DNA of 64,000 bases, from assembly GCA_036346395.1 (NCBI GenBank), contig CM070599.1:12019232-12083231 (forward strand). Reading direction: 5' to 3'. The notes under the pieces are model-generated. The model was given only the letters and a program-made list of their open reading frames with translations. It ran no database searches and was not told the DNA's origin. Positions 34,374 to 46,200 of this stretch are shown one piece after another. Source of the DNA: Hsuehochloa calcarea. Taxonomy: Eukaryota; Streptophyta; Magnoliopsida; Poales; Poaceae. The translations under genes and the position numbers were made by a program. Numbering within the stretch: position 1 is the stretch's first letter; the number at the start of each line of letters is the position of its first letter.

Positions 34374-35330
34374 GGTATTGTTCATGGTTGCTAGAGATAT
34401 GAATCACGTGTTATTAATGGTTATTGGTATGTGGTTATGAGATTTTGGAGTAAGAATATGTTATTCATAAGCAAGGTTGTTGTGGATGCATACTTGTATT
34501 ACTTTGAGAATTCATACATATGCATTGTGTTGGTTTACTGAAGTCTTGGTCATGTGAGTACCAAGCAATTCTTGAGCTCCCTGTCATGTTAATGACGGGC
34601 TAAGGGTTCTCATGCTTGAAGAGCATGGGCTCAGGTCCCCATATACGTGGAGTATGGGCAAAGGTCCCTGTACCAGATGTTACAGGCATGGGTGTGCATC
34701 GACGGATGCGCACTTTGCATTACCGGTAAAATGCAAAAAAAGAAAGAGAAAGAGAAAGACCATGTTGAGCATATTGCATAGCATACATGTGTAAAGTGAT
34801 TGATGTGTGATTTTATGAAGTATAGTTGATGGGTTACATGCTTGTATGTTGTTGATGCCATTTATTATATTTGCTGAGTCTTTGGACTCACCTCTTGCTT
34901 TTGTTGTGATTTTAGGTACCACTTGCAAGAACAGCATGCATGGGAGGGAGTAAAATTGCCTTGGATGCACTCACTACCACACAATCTTTTAAAAATAATT
35001 ATCATTTAGGTCGTACCTGAATAATAAGAAAACTGTTTAAGGATTAATTTTGGTTATGCCTGAATGCATTGGGTTATTTGTAATTTTGAGAGTGGTAAGT
35101 TTTAATTACACTTGCTTATGCTTTAGCTGAATAGAGTATTTATGAATGCTTGATGAACTTTGGATGTTGAGATATTGATAATAATTTATGCATCTATTGG
35201 AAACTCCGGTATACCTAGTTATACAAAGGAGGTTCTGCCAAAATTTAGAATTATATCTTATGTTTATTGTTTATTGTTTATCATATTTATTTAGTAGCAT
35301 TCCAGGCCCCTGATGGGTTGGGGTGTTACA
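34374..35330 (+). repeat. Element 1, 5' LTR, second segment
   Basis: Continues the interrupted LTR and ends GGGGTGTTACA at 35330. It parallels the last part of the element 2 LTR (gctgagtctt-ggactcac, ttaggtacc, catgggagggagta) with more divergence than between the two element 2 LTRs. Confidence 0.9.
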
Positions 35331-35570
35331 GTTGGTATCAGAGTGGGCTTTAGGTCTGTGGTGAATAAATTAACTAGAATTTGCTAGTGGTTAATCAACC
35401 TAAAAATTTGACACACTGTTGCACAGTAGGATGGGAATGGGCAAAGCATTGCATTCACGTTTCTGTTATATCGTATTGGTGATTGCTGATATTAATTGAG
35501 TATGATTGCTTATTAATTGATTATATGATGGTTCTGTGTGGGGATAAACGATATCGAGTATGATTCCTTC
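35331..35570 (+). other. Element 1 primer binding site and leader stub
   Basis: gttggtatcagagtgggctt right after the LTR is the methionine-tRNA type primer site. The following leader matches element 2 (ggatgggaatgggcaaagca). Similarity ends near 35570, where the element is truncated. Confidence 0.85.
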
Positions 35571-36832
35571 ACTTCAGCTAAATGGTTGCATTAAGAATGA
35601 GTACTCCAAGTACTCAACAAGTTGTACCACAGAATGCAATTATAGATGAGGGCTTATTCCAATGGAAATGCTTCTATGGTTATTTTACAAAAAACAACAT
35701 TTGTAATTGAATACAAATAATAGATTAAAAGCATAACTTAAAACGAATAAATAATAAAAGTTTAACAATTATTTTGACAAAGAACACAAAGCATAATCAA
35801 TTTCTTTGACACAACTATATGAGTTTAACCACACAACTGTCCCTTCCCAAGTGTTTTTATGAAAATCTGCCCCTCGTGTGAAATCCCTGAGCATGTCCAT
35901 AACCACAGACGCAACTATTCAAATAGATTGATTAACACTATATAGAGGTTTGTACACTTTTCCGCACAAGACATTATCAGTGTAGCTAGCACCAATTATA
36001 ACAAAACATTTTTGAGACTTCATCTTGACAATTGACCTTCCAGATGTGTTTTACCATTGTACCAAGCTTTGGTCTGACGCACATCATTGGACCTGGAGAC
36101 GGCGAACAGCTCATAAATGTGAATCGTCACATAGACATAATCACACTCCACCCTGGCACACAGCTTAGCCTATTTGCCTGAGTAGTCAATGTCAAGACTC
36201 CGTAGCTTACTAAGTTAGGCATGTCTTATACCGGGCATCTGGTCGTATAGTTATGACTCAGTTCAATGGCGCACAAAATTTAGTCCTTAATTGACCAAGG
36301 CAAGACTGCCAATTACTACCAACTATCACATTCATATTTTTTCAAGCGCACACAGCTCCACCATATCACAATCCCATCCACTTGCGTCGGTTTAAATATT
36401 TTCCCACCCTATTGGTTAAATGCAACACATGCTATCAACAAGGGACAACATACTGCACACAACTTTCCACAAAGTATTCCATATTCACCTAGTCAAGTTT
36501 TGTTTTGCAACTCAAAATGATATCAATAACTCGTTGCATGCCTAAGCAGACTATTAATATCTAACCAACCCATGTTGCTACTATAATGATACCAACTAAT
36601 AATTAACCAAACTAGGGTAACAAAAGATCATGGTAATACAATGAGCAAGGTGGATATAAACAAATAGGTGTATAGCTAACCCCAAAGCATTTAAAAAATT
36701 AAATACTCGAAATAACATGCAATAGTTCGAATCAAATTAATTTAGGAAAAACCGGGTTCAACATGGTCAAATATACAACTTTCCTTGAAACAACTCTTGG
36801 TATTGGTTTTGAACTTAATCAACTCCTCCTTC
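35571..36832 (-). other. Old LTR relic, distantly like family D, host of element 3
   Basis: No coding sequence recognised. Part of it (gtgaaatccctgagcatgtccataacc near 35878) resembles the family D LTR motif at 44063-44090 and its copies. The sequence seems to resume after element 3 at 62880. This suggests element 3 inserted in an older, diverged LTR of the same broad type. The match is by eye and covers only parts. Confidence 0.45.
36828..36832 (+). other. Element 3 target-site duplication, left copy
   Basis: ccttc before the LTR start; the partner is at 62875-62879. Confidence 0.95.
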
Positions 36833-39044
36833 TGTAACACCCTGTCTATTCGGAAGACAAGATGCCACCTAACAGACCAACATACTAATCAACTTCTAAG
36901 ATTAATATCGCATTCAAAGATAAAGAAACGAATAATCCAGATAACAATCTAGAGTTTACTATCAGTTCATCAATATTTTAAAACAAGAATTAACCATAGA
37001 GAGAAAGATGAACATCCAAGTGACATTTATTACAATTCATCACATTATAATTAAACCAAATAAACGTAAATAGAATCTTAATAAATGTATGATTTATTCA
37101 TGTGTGTGGAACGTGCTGGACTACTCCCTCCCGCTAGCAACAAGATCACCGGAATCCACCTAAACAAATAAAAACAAGGGTGAGTCGAAACTCAGCAAGC
37201 ACAATGATTATATCACAAGGTTTTTGAATCAGAAGAATATGCCAAGTAATAACAATTGCATCCATGAGTTTGTGAAGGCATGGTATGAATGTATGCATTG
37301 AAGGAGAATGGACCTCTCACGTGATTATACCGGTATAACAAGTGACACACCCGTCGGTGTTCACTTAAGCCCGCCCTTAACCAAGAGCGGGGACCCAAGT
37401 CCGTATGAAGAACGTTTCATACGGAATGTCCAAAACTGCCTACTTTGGAATGGTAGGTCTTACATGCCCATATTGGAATTAATGGGACTTAGTCAAGTTT
37501 CCACTCCCGTGGATGGCAAAGAAACATGCGTGCATGGAATGGAATGCATAACATGACTTCATCTCAATTTATCATAGAAGGTGATATTGAAATCTATCAC
37601 ATCATACTCAAGTCACAAGAATATTCATAAGGTACTGACTTTAACATGCAATCATTGAAATCACACAAATTAACATTGCACTTGCCTTTAGTGATGTGAC
37701 GTACTGGGAAGCAACGAAGGTGTCCTCCCACTCACCGTCTCACCGCCTACACAAGCATTGCCATGGAATAAGGATAATAGAATATGGCATAGCTACACGT
37801 GTTCTACGATACTCTCTAATCAACCCACCCGCCCAAAGGTTCAATTTGAACTCTACACTAAAAGTCCAGATTACCTATCTTCTGGCAGTCGTACGATAAA
37901 ATTCACCATTAATTGTCTGTAACTCTAAAAGACATGAAACCAGTGCTCACTAATTCCTAACGGACCAGGCTACAAAACATTAGTTGGCGGAATCCCCTGA
38001 TTCGGCCAAAACAGAGGGCTAATTATCAGCTAAACAACACCCATCTACGTCTGTCCAGAATACAGATCAGTAATAAAGAAAACGGCGTAACTTTTAGCCT
38101 ACTGATCCAATGAGAATGATCCTTATCAACTTGGAAATATAATTTCGAGAGCTACAATAACTTAGTTAGGTCAAGGTTCTGATTCGGCACCTAATTTGAA
38201 CAAAATCAAGGGACAAACCTACTGACCCAAGTTTTCAGGCAGACAGAACAGATCGCAATCAAAAATTCATAACACCCAAACTACAGATCGGATTTTTCGG
38301 ATCTCGGTGCTAAAAGAAAGTTAACGTTCCCAGGAATAAAACTCTAGAAGACGTCAACCTGAGATTCTGCCTCTAAAGTAGCGCAAAAGGTCGTACAACA
38401 AACAGATCTGTTCTGGAAAATCTGGAACAACAGTCTGTCTCAACTCTAATGACCAAAACCTCAACTAAAACCGATCAAACAGAGGGTTCGAGTGTTCGTT
38501 ACCCTTGAAGACCAGTAGGACAACGATGATCCGCTGCACACGGGCCTTCCTCCCTTCCCCTCTCTTCCCTCTCTTAGGGCCGGCCACCGGGAGACGACGA
38601 ACGGCCGTCGACGTCGGCGGGGAACGGAGATGTCGGAGGGGATCTTGAGGAGGAGCGACGGGGATCACCGGAGATGGCACCACCACAGCGAGGAGGCACC
38701 AAGGAGCAGCAAAGGAGCCGACTTTGGGGAGGGGAGGTGGCGGCCAAAGGGGGAGGGAGGTGGAGGCGGCTAGGGTTTGGGGGGGGGAGTGGCGCCCCCT
38801 TTTGGCGGGCCTTACATGGGCCGCCGGCCCCTCTTGGGCCACAGGTCACGGATCATGGCCCAAAGTTGTCGGAAATAACATATACACCCCACGATTGGAA
38901 AAATCCGACTAAGCCATTTCTTTTACTCCCTCCGACTTCTTTCTTTTTACCGATTCGGTTCCGGAAAGTTTTAAATCTCGTTTTTGAATAACATTCCCAG
39001 ACATTCGAAACGATACAACCTAGCTGGATTTATGAGGTATTACA
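36833..39044 (-). repeat. Element 3, 3' LTR
   Basis: About 2.2 kb; starts TGTAATACCTCATAAATCC on the minus strand and ends CAGGGTGTTACA. Very similar to the 5' LTR (60690-62874). The GC-rich block at 38530-38830 corresponds to the C-rich block of the element 2 LTRs. Confidence 0.94.
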
Positions 39045-39062
39045 CTCTATCCCCCTTAGAAA
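39045..39062 (-). other. Element 3 polypurine tract
   Basis: On the minus strand, CTAAGGGGGATAGAG abuts the 3' LTR. The upstream ggtcgaatc-ttt resembles the element 2 tract region. Confidence 0.88.
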
Positions 39063-39309
39063 AGATTCGACCTCCAATCTACGCAACAAACTTCGAGAAA
39101 GCTAGATGAACAACTTAGATAGTTACCTAAAACGAACAGGTCGGGGTATTGTTCTCGCATGCGGGACTCCAACTCTCAAGTGGCCTCTCTCTCAGTCTGA
39201 TGAGACCAAAGAACTTTGACATACTTCAGGGTCTTGTTCCTCAGAACCCGTTCCGCTCCTTCTAATATTCTCACTGGCCGGGACTCAATAGTAAGATCTT
39301 GCTCAATAA

Positions 39310-39937
39310 TCAAAGGCTCCAAAGGAATGACATGGTGCGGATCCTCGTAAATTTTCGCAACATTGACACATGAAATACATTGTGGACCCCCTTCATGGAG
39401 TCGGGAAGGTCCAAACGGTAAGCTAGTTTTCCAATTCGTGACACGATTGGAAAAGGTCCAACATACCTTGGACTAAGCTTCCCTTTTGTGCCAAACCGCA
39501 CCACACCTTTGGATGGCGACACTCTCAACAGAACCTCGTCCCCCACTTCAAACTCCAGGTCTCGCCGTCTCACATCGGCGTAACTCTTCTGTCGGCTCGA
39601 GCGACTAACAACTTCGCTAACATCGCCACCACGCCACCGTTTGTTGGACCCAATCGGGACCCAAAACTGCCCACTCTCCAACCTCATCCCAACACAACGG
39701 GGACCTGCACTTACGCACATAAAGAACCTCGAATGGTGCAGCTAGAATGCTGGTATGATAACTGTTGTTATAAGTAAACTCTGCCAAAGCTAAATGCTCT
39801 TCCCAATTCCCTTTCCAGGATAAAACACAACACCTGAGCATATCTTCCAATGTCTGAATTGTGCGCTCAGACTGACCATCCGTTTGTGGGTGAAAAGCTG
39901 TGCTAAGACGAAGCTGTGTACCCAAAGCACTCTGCAA
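39310..39937 (-). pseudogene. Element 3 integrase, C-terminal half
   Basis: Two overlapping minus-strand frames continue the integrase after a frameshift. 39937-39617 has STAFHPQTDGQSERTIQTLED with the catalytic Glu and LALAEFTYNNSYHTSI. 39720-39310 has LEFEVGDEVLLRVSPSKGV, LSPRYVGPFPIVSRIGKLAY and VHNVFHVSMLRK, the usual gypsy integrase tail. A further frame change lies near 39620-39660. No chromodomain is visible. Confidence 0.9.
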
Positions 39938-41595
39938 ACTTTCCGTAACTTGGAGACAAATTTAGCATCTCGATCAGAAATAATTGTTTTGGGCACTCCA
40001 TGCAATCGCACCACCTCCCGCACATAGAGAGGAGCCAAGTCACTTGCGGAATTAGTTGTGCGGATAGGAATGAAGTGAGCAGACTTATTGAGCCGGTCCA
40101 CAATAACCCAAATAGCATCCTTCCCTCGCTGCGTGCGAGGTAATCCAACCACAAAATCCATAGATATATCATCCCACGGCCAAACTGGGACCTCCAAAGG
40201 TTGCAGTAATCCTGCTGGCCGTATGTGCTCGGCCTTGACACGTTGACAGACTCCGCAAAAAGCTACGTACTGCGCGATGTCAACTCTCATCCGTTTCCAC
40301 CAGAAACTTTTCTTTAAAACATTGTACATCTTGGTCTCACCAGGATGTACGGTATAAGGAGTACGATGGGCCTCCTTCAAAATCTCCAGTTTAACCTGAG
40401 ACTCCTGTGGCACACAGAGGCGTCCTTTAAATCGCAAAGAATCAAACTTGTCCACACTGAAATAACCTTGCTTGCCCTCAGCACAACGCTTCCTCACTCG
40501 TTGGAGCATCTGATCTTGCTGTTGAGCTTCCCGCACTCTATCCGGAAGAGCTGACTCTAGAAGCAACCGAAGTCTCGGACTGGTCAAGGTACCCGCAAAA
40601 CAAAAGGATATATCCATGCGTTCAAAATCTGCGATAAGACAACTAAGGGTAGGGGGTGTCGCCTTCCGACTCAAAGCATCCGCTACTACGTTAGCCTTGC
40701 CGGGATGATACTGAATAGTGATATCATAATCCTTAATCAACTCCAACCATCTTCTCTGTCTTAGGTTCAAATCTTTCTGGGTAAAGATATATTTCAGACA
40801 CTTGTGATCAGTGAAAATGTCACAAGACTCGCCGTACAAATAATGACGCCAGATCTTCAAGGCGTGAATCACTGCAGCAAGCTCTAGATCATGGGTGGGA
40901 TAATTCTGTTCATGCTTCTTCAACTGTCTCGATGCATAGGCAATCACTTTACCATCTTGCATGAGTACACAACCAAGTCCAATTATGGACGCATCTGAAT
41001 AGATAGTGAACCTCTTCCCAGGCTCAGGAAGAGTAAGAATTGGAGCAGTCACTAATCTATCTTTCAAAGTGCAAAAACTGCGCTCACAAGCATCAGACCA
41101 CTGGAACCTAACACCTTTCTGTGTCAACTGGGACATTGGTTTAGCAATGGTTGAAAAACCCTCCACAAACCGCCGGTAATAGCCAGCTAAACCCAGAAAA
41201 CTCCTTACTTCTTTGACATTGGTTGGTCTTTTCCACTCTACTACTGTCGAAATCTTGCTAGGATCAACTGAAATACCCTTCTGATTAATAACGTGACCCA
41301 GAAACCCAACTTCAAAAATCCAGAACTCACACTTCTTCAGCTTGGCATAGAATTGATTCTCTCTTAAAGTTTCAAGCACCAACCGCAAATGATGGGTATG
41401 ATCCTCTTCCGTCTTGGAATAAATCAAGATATCATCTATGAATACCACAACGAAATCATCAAGGTATTGATGCAGCTTACTGTTCATGGCTTCCATGAAA
41501 ACTGCAGGAGCATTCGTTAGTCCAAAAGACATAACTTTATACTCATAATGACCATACCTCGTAGAGAAAGCCGCTTTCTCAATATCACCCGCCAC
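39790..41595 (-). pseudogene. Element 3 reverse transcriptase, RNase H and integrase
   Basis: A 601-residue frame. The reverse transcriptase palm has FSTRYGHYEYKVMSFGLTNA (10-29) and VVFIDDILIYS (50-60), with catalytic Asp54-Asp55. RNase H starts at TIYSDAS (Asp201), with Glu238, Asp263 and ADALSRKA (Asp306). The integrase zinc finger uses His410, His417, Cys447 and Cys450. The integrase core has DDISMDFVVGLP (Asp480) and ISDRDAKFVS (Asp541). Shortly after the second Asp a small indel shifts the frame, and the Glu lies in the next frame (39937-39617). Upstream, another indel near 41600 detaches the fingers region. Confidence 0.95.
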
Positions 41596-41672
41596 GAACC
41601 CGAATCGATTATAACCCGACCGAGGTCAATCTTGAAAATATCCTAGCTCCTTTCAATCGGGTCAAAAGATCC

Positions 41673-41870
41673 TCAATGCGAGGCAAAGGATATTTGTTCT
41701 TCTGATCGCCGATTAAGAGCTCGATAATCCACGCACATACGCCCACCGCCATCTTTCTTCTTAGTAAAAAGAACAGGCGCTCCCCATGGCGATACGCTAC
41801 GCTGAATCATACCTTTGGACAGCAGGTCGTCCAATTGTTTCTTCAATTCTTCCTGAAAGGGGCGAGCCAA
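41673..41870 (-). pseudogene. Element 3 reverse transcriptase, fingers region
   Basis: The frame contains QLDDLLSKGMIQRSVSPWGAP, VLFTKKKDGGGRMCVDYRALN, the N-terminal reverse transcriptase motif of gypsy elements, directly upstream of the palm. It is separated from the palm by one or more frameshifts between 41673 and 41595. Confidence 0.9.
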
Positions 41871-42144
41871 TCGGTAAGGAGACTTGGATAAAGGCCGAGT
41901 TCCCGGAATAAGATCAATCCGAACTCCACTTTCTCACCGGAGGCATTCCGGAAGTTCTACAGAAAGACATCGAAAACTCCTTCACAACCGAATCTCCTCA
42001 ATACGCCGCAAGAATCGCCTTTTCATTGAGGAACAAAGTAATCCGATGGTCGATGCACGGCGGCTAGGGAATAGGTTAGCTAGCACAAATATCAATCGAC
42101 GGTGCATCGCTCGAATACGATTCTTCAGGAAGGAGCTAGCAAGG

Positions 42145-42425
42145 TCACCGCCTTCCGTAAACAACAAATCTTGGCACGGTATTGAATAACCATCCATACC
42201 CGAATAACATCGAAGGTGCCAATTGAATAACCATAAGATTCGCAGTGAAAACCTCATCATCAATAATTATAGAACAACCGACAGACGGTAGAGCTAGAAA
42301 TAAGACCTCTGGAGAGCCGACTACCATCGACTCGTAAATAAGCTGAAAACTCAAACCCACTTTTCTAACAAACTCCAAAGACACGAACGAGTAAGTAGCC
42401 CCGAATCAAACAATACAAAGGCATC
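42145..42425 (-). pseudogene. Element 3 retropepsin-type protease
   Basis: FVLFDSG at the end of the gag frame (near 42405) is the catalytic D-S-G motif. A missing base shifts the frame, and the next frame continues with SLEFVRKVGLSFQLIYE and SVGCSIIIDDEVFTANLMVI. These lie where gypsy proteases sit, between the zinc knuckle and the reverse transcriptase. The 41.9-42.15 kb part linking to the reverse transcriptase is poorly conserved. Confidence 0.82.
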
Positions 42426-43105
42426 ATGCGAATCCACTAGTAAAGTACTGTCACCACATCGACGCCCCAAAGTCTCGTGGGTGGGCATGGCGAGACCCCG
42501 ATGCCGGTGCAGAAGACGCACCGACACTCTGCGACGGAAAGCTGGAAACAGCTGCTGGAGGGACAAACGACAGAGGTGCAGATGGTACGGGGTTCCAATC
42601 GAACCCTGCTGGAGGTGCCTGAGGAACCACTGAAGGAGGAATCCACCGAGGGAAGCGTGGTGCGTAGATCGCCGCCGAGTTCGAACCGAACCACCGTGAA
42701 CGCTGGAAGATGAAGCTGCTGGAACTGTCTCCCACCTGATGATACTTGTCGGGTTCTGCCTGCAAACTAACGCTTTGTGGCCATCCCGACCACAATGACA
42801 ACATGACCCCTTGAAGAAGCACTCCGAAGCTCGATGCTCTTCACCACACCGGAAATATTTCATGCCCTGACCTGGAACAGGACGCATTGGTGGGGTGGAA
42901 GATGAAGGACGGGGCGCCGAAGAGGAAGACTGCCACTGCCGGGCAGGACAAGTGTTGTGACCCTTCTGAAACCTCTTGGGAGCGGGTTGCTGAAAAGACC
43001 CATTCCCGCCACCAAAACTCCGCTTCTGCCCACCACCAGAATTACCAGTGGTGATAGAACTAACAGCAGCCTGACCTTGCGGAGCAGTACCTTTCTCCAA
43101 CTCCA
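42426..43105 (-). pseudogene. Element 3 gag, C-terminal part with zinc knuckle
   Basis: The frame that opens at 43106 is Gly/Ser/Gln-rich (SGGGQKRSFGGGNGSFQQPA). It then carries YFRCGEEHRASECFFKGSCC followed by CGRDGHKALVC, a CCHC-type region. The Met at 43106 is not the true start; the upstream gag sequence was lost at the junction with element 5. The N-terminal part of the same gag lies at 60066-60510. Confidence 0.88.
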
Positions 43106-43294
43106 TTCCTGTTCACTTCTCGATTTTGGCATAGTCTGCAAGAGGCTATGGGCACCTGTCTTACCTTTAGCACAGCATATCACCCTCAAACCGATGGTCA
43201 GACCGAGAGGGTCAACCAAGTGTTGGAAGACATGCTTCGTGCTTGTGTTCTTTCTTATGGGAAGCGTTGGGAAAAATGCTTGCCATTCGCCGAG
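43106..43294 (+). pseudogene. Element 5 (family D) integrase fragment, plus strand
   Basis: Plus-strand translation gives FWHSLQEAMGTCLTF then PQTDGQTERVNQVLEDMLRA and CVLSYGKRWEKCLPFAE, a gypsy integrase with its catalytic Glu. It is nearly the same as the minus-strand integrase of element 4 at 48170-48390, but in the opposite orientation. It begins abruptly in the element 3 gag and ends at a gag trinucleotide shared with the family D LTR end (43292-43294), suggesting microhomology-joined deletions on both sides. Confidence 0.88.
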
Positions 43295-46200
43295 ACCCCG
43301 GTTTATCCGGCTTGTAATGCTTAACCAACCGCTTGGCCCTAGCATCACAAAACAGATAATCCGAGACTCGAGACATGTATACTTCCGTAAATGCAGATAC
43401 ACACCTCCTTACAAAGTTCTGCATCAATTCCATTCATTCACATAGAACCAAGCAAAAGCAGTAAGCAGAATATCATTAATAAAGGATAGTTATTACAAAA
43501 GAGAGGCCAACTGCCAACAATAAAAGAGACAACAATAATTAAACAATGAAGCAAAAGTGCCATAAGATGGCTACAACAAAAGAGCCAATCGGTGTGCCTT
43601 TAACCCACAAGGCAACCGACCGGACCGCCAAAGTTAGTCGTCGAATCCACAAAGACAACTCACAAAAGTGAGGCCCTTGGGGCTCACCTTCTTCCATCAG
43701 AACAAAAGCAAATTTTAAAGAAAAGCGGGTGAGTACTTTGAATGTACTCGCAAGATATATAAGAATGATAACAGATCTATACAATAACTACATGCAAGCT
43801 TATTTAAGTGGAGCAAAGTTAGGACTCAAATTTTTAAGCATAAAGCAAGTTTTATTTGCAATAATGTAATAGATTGAAAGCAATTTTGCAATCTGATTTT
43901 ATTTGATAAAAACAGAGTAACCAAGTGGCAACAACAAGAAAGCAGTCCCGAAGTGACTAAACCATTAGTCACCACAACAAGAGCATGAATTACCCATTCA
44001 TGCCAACCATGTCAAGTTTTAATTTTTAAAACAAAAAAAGTTGTTGCAGTCTAGATCTTGCGTGAAATCACCAAGCGTGTCCATAACCTAGGACGAGGCT
44101 ATTGAATAGTTTTATCCTCGCAGGTGTACCAACTTACCCACATGCCGCATCGCCTTTTGCCACCGGGTTAAGCACACTTCCTTAGGTATGCCAAGACGGC
44201 TAAGTCCTACGAGACGCTTCCAATATTGTGAATTATTCACGAGCCGCCCGTATGGATAGAAACCCATACGTTGTGTCGAGTCATCGTAAAGCCTCGCCAA
44301 CTACCCTTCGGGCAAAGCCTTGGACAACTACGACGCTCCTCGAGGTGGAGAGCCTACCCTAATCTCCACCACCGCACACCCAACACAAGAACACCGAGAA
44401 CACATATCATGTTTCACACAACGCACACAACCCCTCCCGCGACTCTGAGATAACCCACGCCTAAAGTACTAGGTCAAGAGGGGTCCCATATAACCCTCAT
44501 GTGGTTAGTACATAAAAGTACTTGGATCGATGGCGCAAGCAACATTTTCGGTCCTTAGGGACTGGGCACCTTTCCTTGTCACACCCAACAATTACACCAA
44601 CATGCCTTTGTGCCCAAGTCAAATCATTTTGTTTCATTTTCGGTTTTACAAAACAAAAGCATAAGGTGCTGAACCAAAATAAACAAAATGATTTGTGTGA
44701 TCAAGGTCATCGACTAAGTCGATAACCGCCCAATTCTACCGGTAGCTAAGCATTTCTAAGCATGACATCGCAAAGACAAGAAAAGAGCATAATTAAATCA
44801 CCGGCTCTAATTCACCAAATGATGTTAATAACTTATGGTTGTGGGGATGACATTTTAATGGCAACAATGCATTAGGAATAGCTACCTCTAAACAGGGCAA
44901 AAATAATTGGACACAAAAGCAATGCATACATATAATTTGTAAACAAGATATTAGACTTTGAAAGTAATGGGACATTTATGATCAAACATCTTGCACGCTT
45001 GTTGTGGGTCGTGGTGTTGCTTGAGGATCGATAATATTATCAATGTGCTCTTGGATCCTAACGAAAGCAAAAGCAACCGATAAGAACGAATAAAATGCAA
45101 AGACCCAACAGTAAACTCTCTCCAAAAATCCGGAAAATTTTACAGTAGCAAGATCATGATTTATAAAGAATTTAGCAACAAGAACCAATTGATTTGGATT
45201 CTCAATGCCAAAGATATGACCAAAACAATTTTGCTCAGCTTTTATAAATCAAAAATGCTACTATTCATTAGCAAAAATTTCTGGAGCTATACTGGGGTTG
45301 GAAACATTTTTAGATTAAAGCTCAGTTGAAAACATAACCCACAAAATTTGGATCTCCCGAAAAGGATTTAAAACGAATTAGTTATGGATTTCACAAGTTA
45401 TCACATTTTTCTGTTGATAACTAAACCCTCTCGGGAAAGTCAGAAATTGAAAACGACGTGGACGAATGAGGAGCGTCGATCTTGGATCCGACGGTCCGCG
45501 TCCCAGCGCTAATGCGAGCGCGCGGGAATCACAAACCCTAAACGCTCACCGTTGGATCTGGATCCAACGGTTCACGTGGATCAGGACGTCCGGGCGGTCC
45601 GAACGTTCACACGCATAGGAGCCGTTGATCTTGGATCCAACGGTCCACGCGGATCGAACCTTTCGGACGGTCCGAACGTTCATTCAGATCTGGACCGTTA
45701 ATCTTGGATCCAACGGTCCACTGATTACGGCGTGCGATTAATTCAAAAATTTCCACGCGAACGCGGGCCGTAGATCTAAGGATCGACGGCTCGCAACGAC
45801 TTAAGTTCAAACTCCGTCCTGTTTTCGTCCGGCAAAACAAACGACGGAGAAGAACGGCTCGCCGCCGGCGACACAGGTCACGGCGGTGCGAGTAAAGGCC
45901 CAAAATGGGTTCCTAACAACCTTGCGCACCCAAAGGTACCAACAATTTTGGCTGCGGCGGTCAAGAACGCCGGCAAGCCGGAGGCGACCGAGAAGACTCA
46001 AAATGACCGAAAACGAAAAACACAAATGAGCTCAGCTGCGGTTCAAGGGAGCGAGTGCCAATCAACTAGGGACTAATAAGGGGGGTACCTGAGCCCAAAG
46101 AAGGCCCCGAGGAGAAACGAGCTGGCTCGGGCGAAGAAGAATAGCAGTTTCGGCCGAATTGGGGGAAATCCGAAATTGATCTGCTCTCTTCTGTCAAAAG

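Larger units (their letters stand above)
14051..35570 (+). mobile_element. Element 1: truncated gypsy-type LTR retrotransposon
   Basis: A 5' LTR (TGTAATATCCCG ... GGGGTGTTACA) is split into 14051-15457 and 34374-35330 by element 2. It is followed by a primer binding site and about 230 bp of leader closely similar to the start of the element 2 interior. The remainder, including the 3' LTR, is missing. Near 35553 the leader appears to skip about 112 bp relative to element 2, between two tcgag copies, suggesting a small deletion. Elements 1 and 2 are the same family. Confidence 0.85.
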
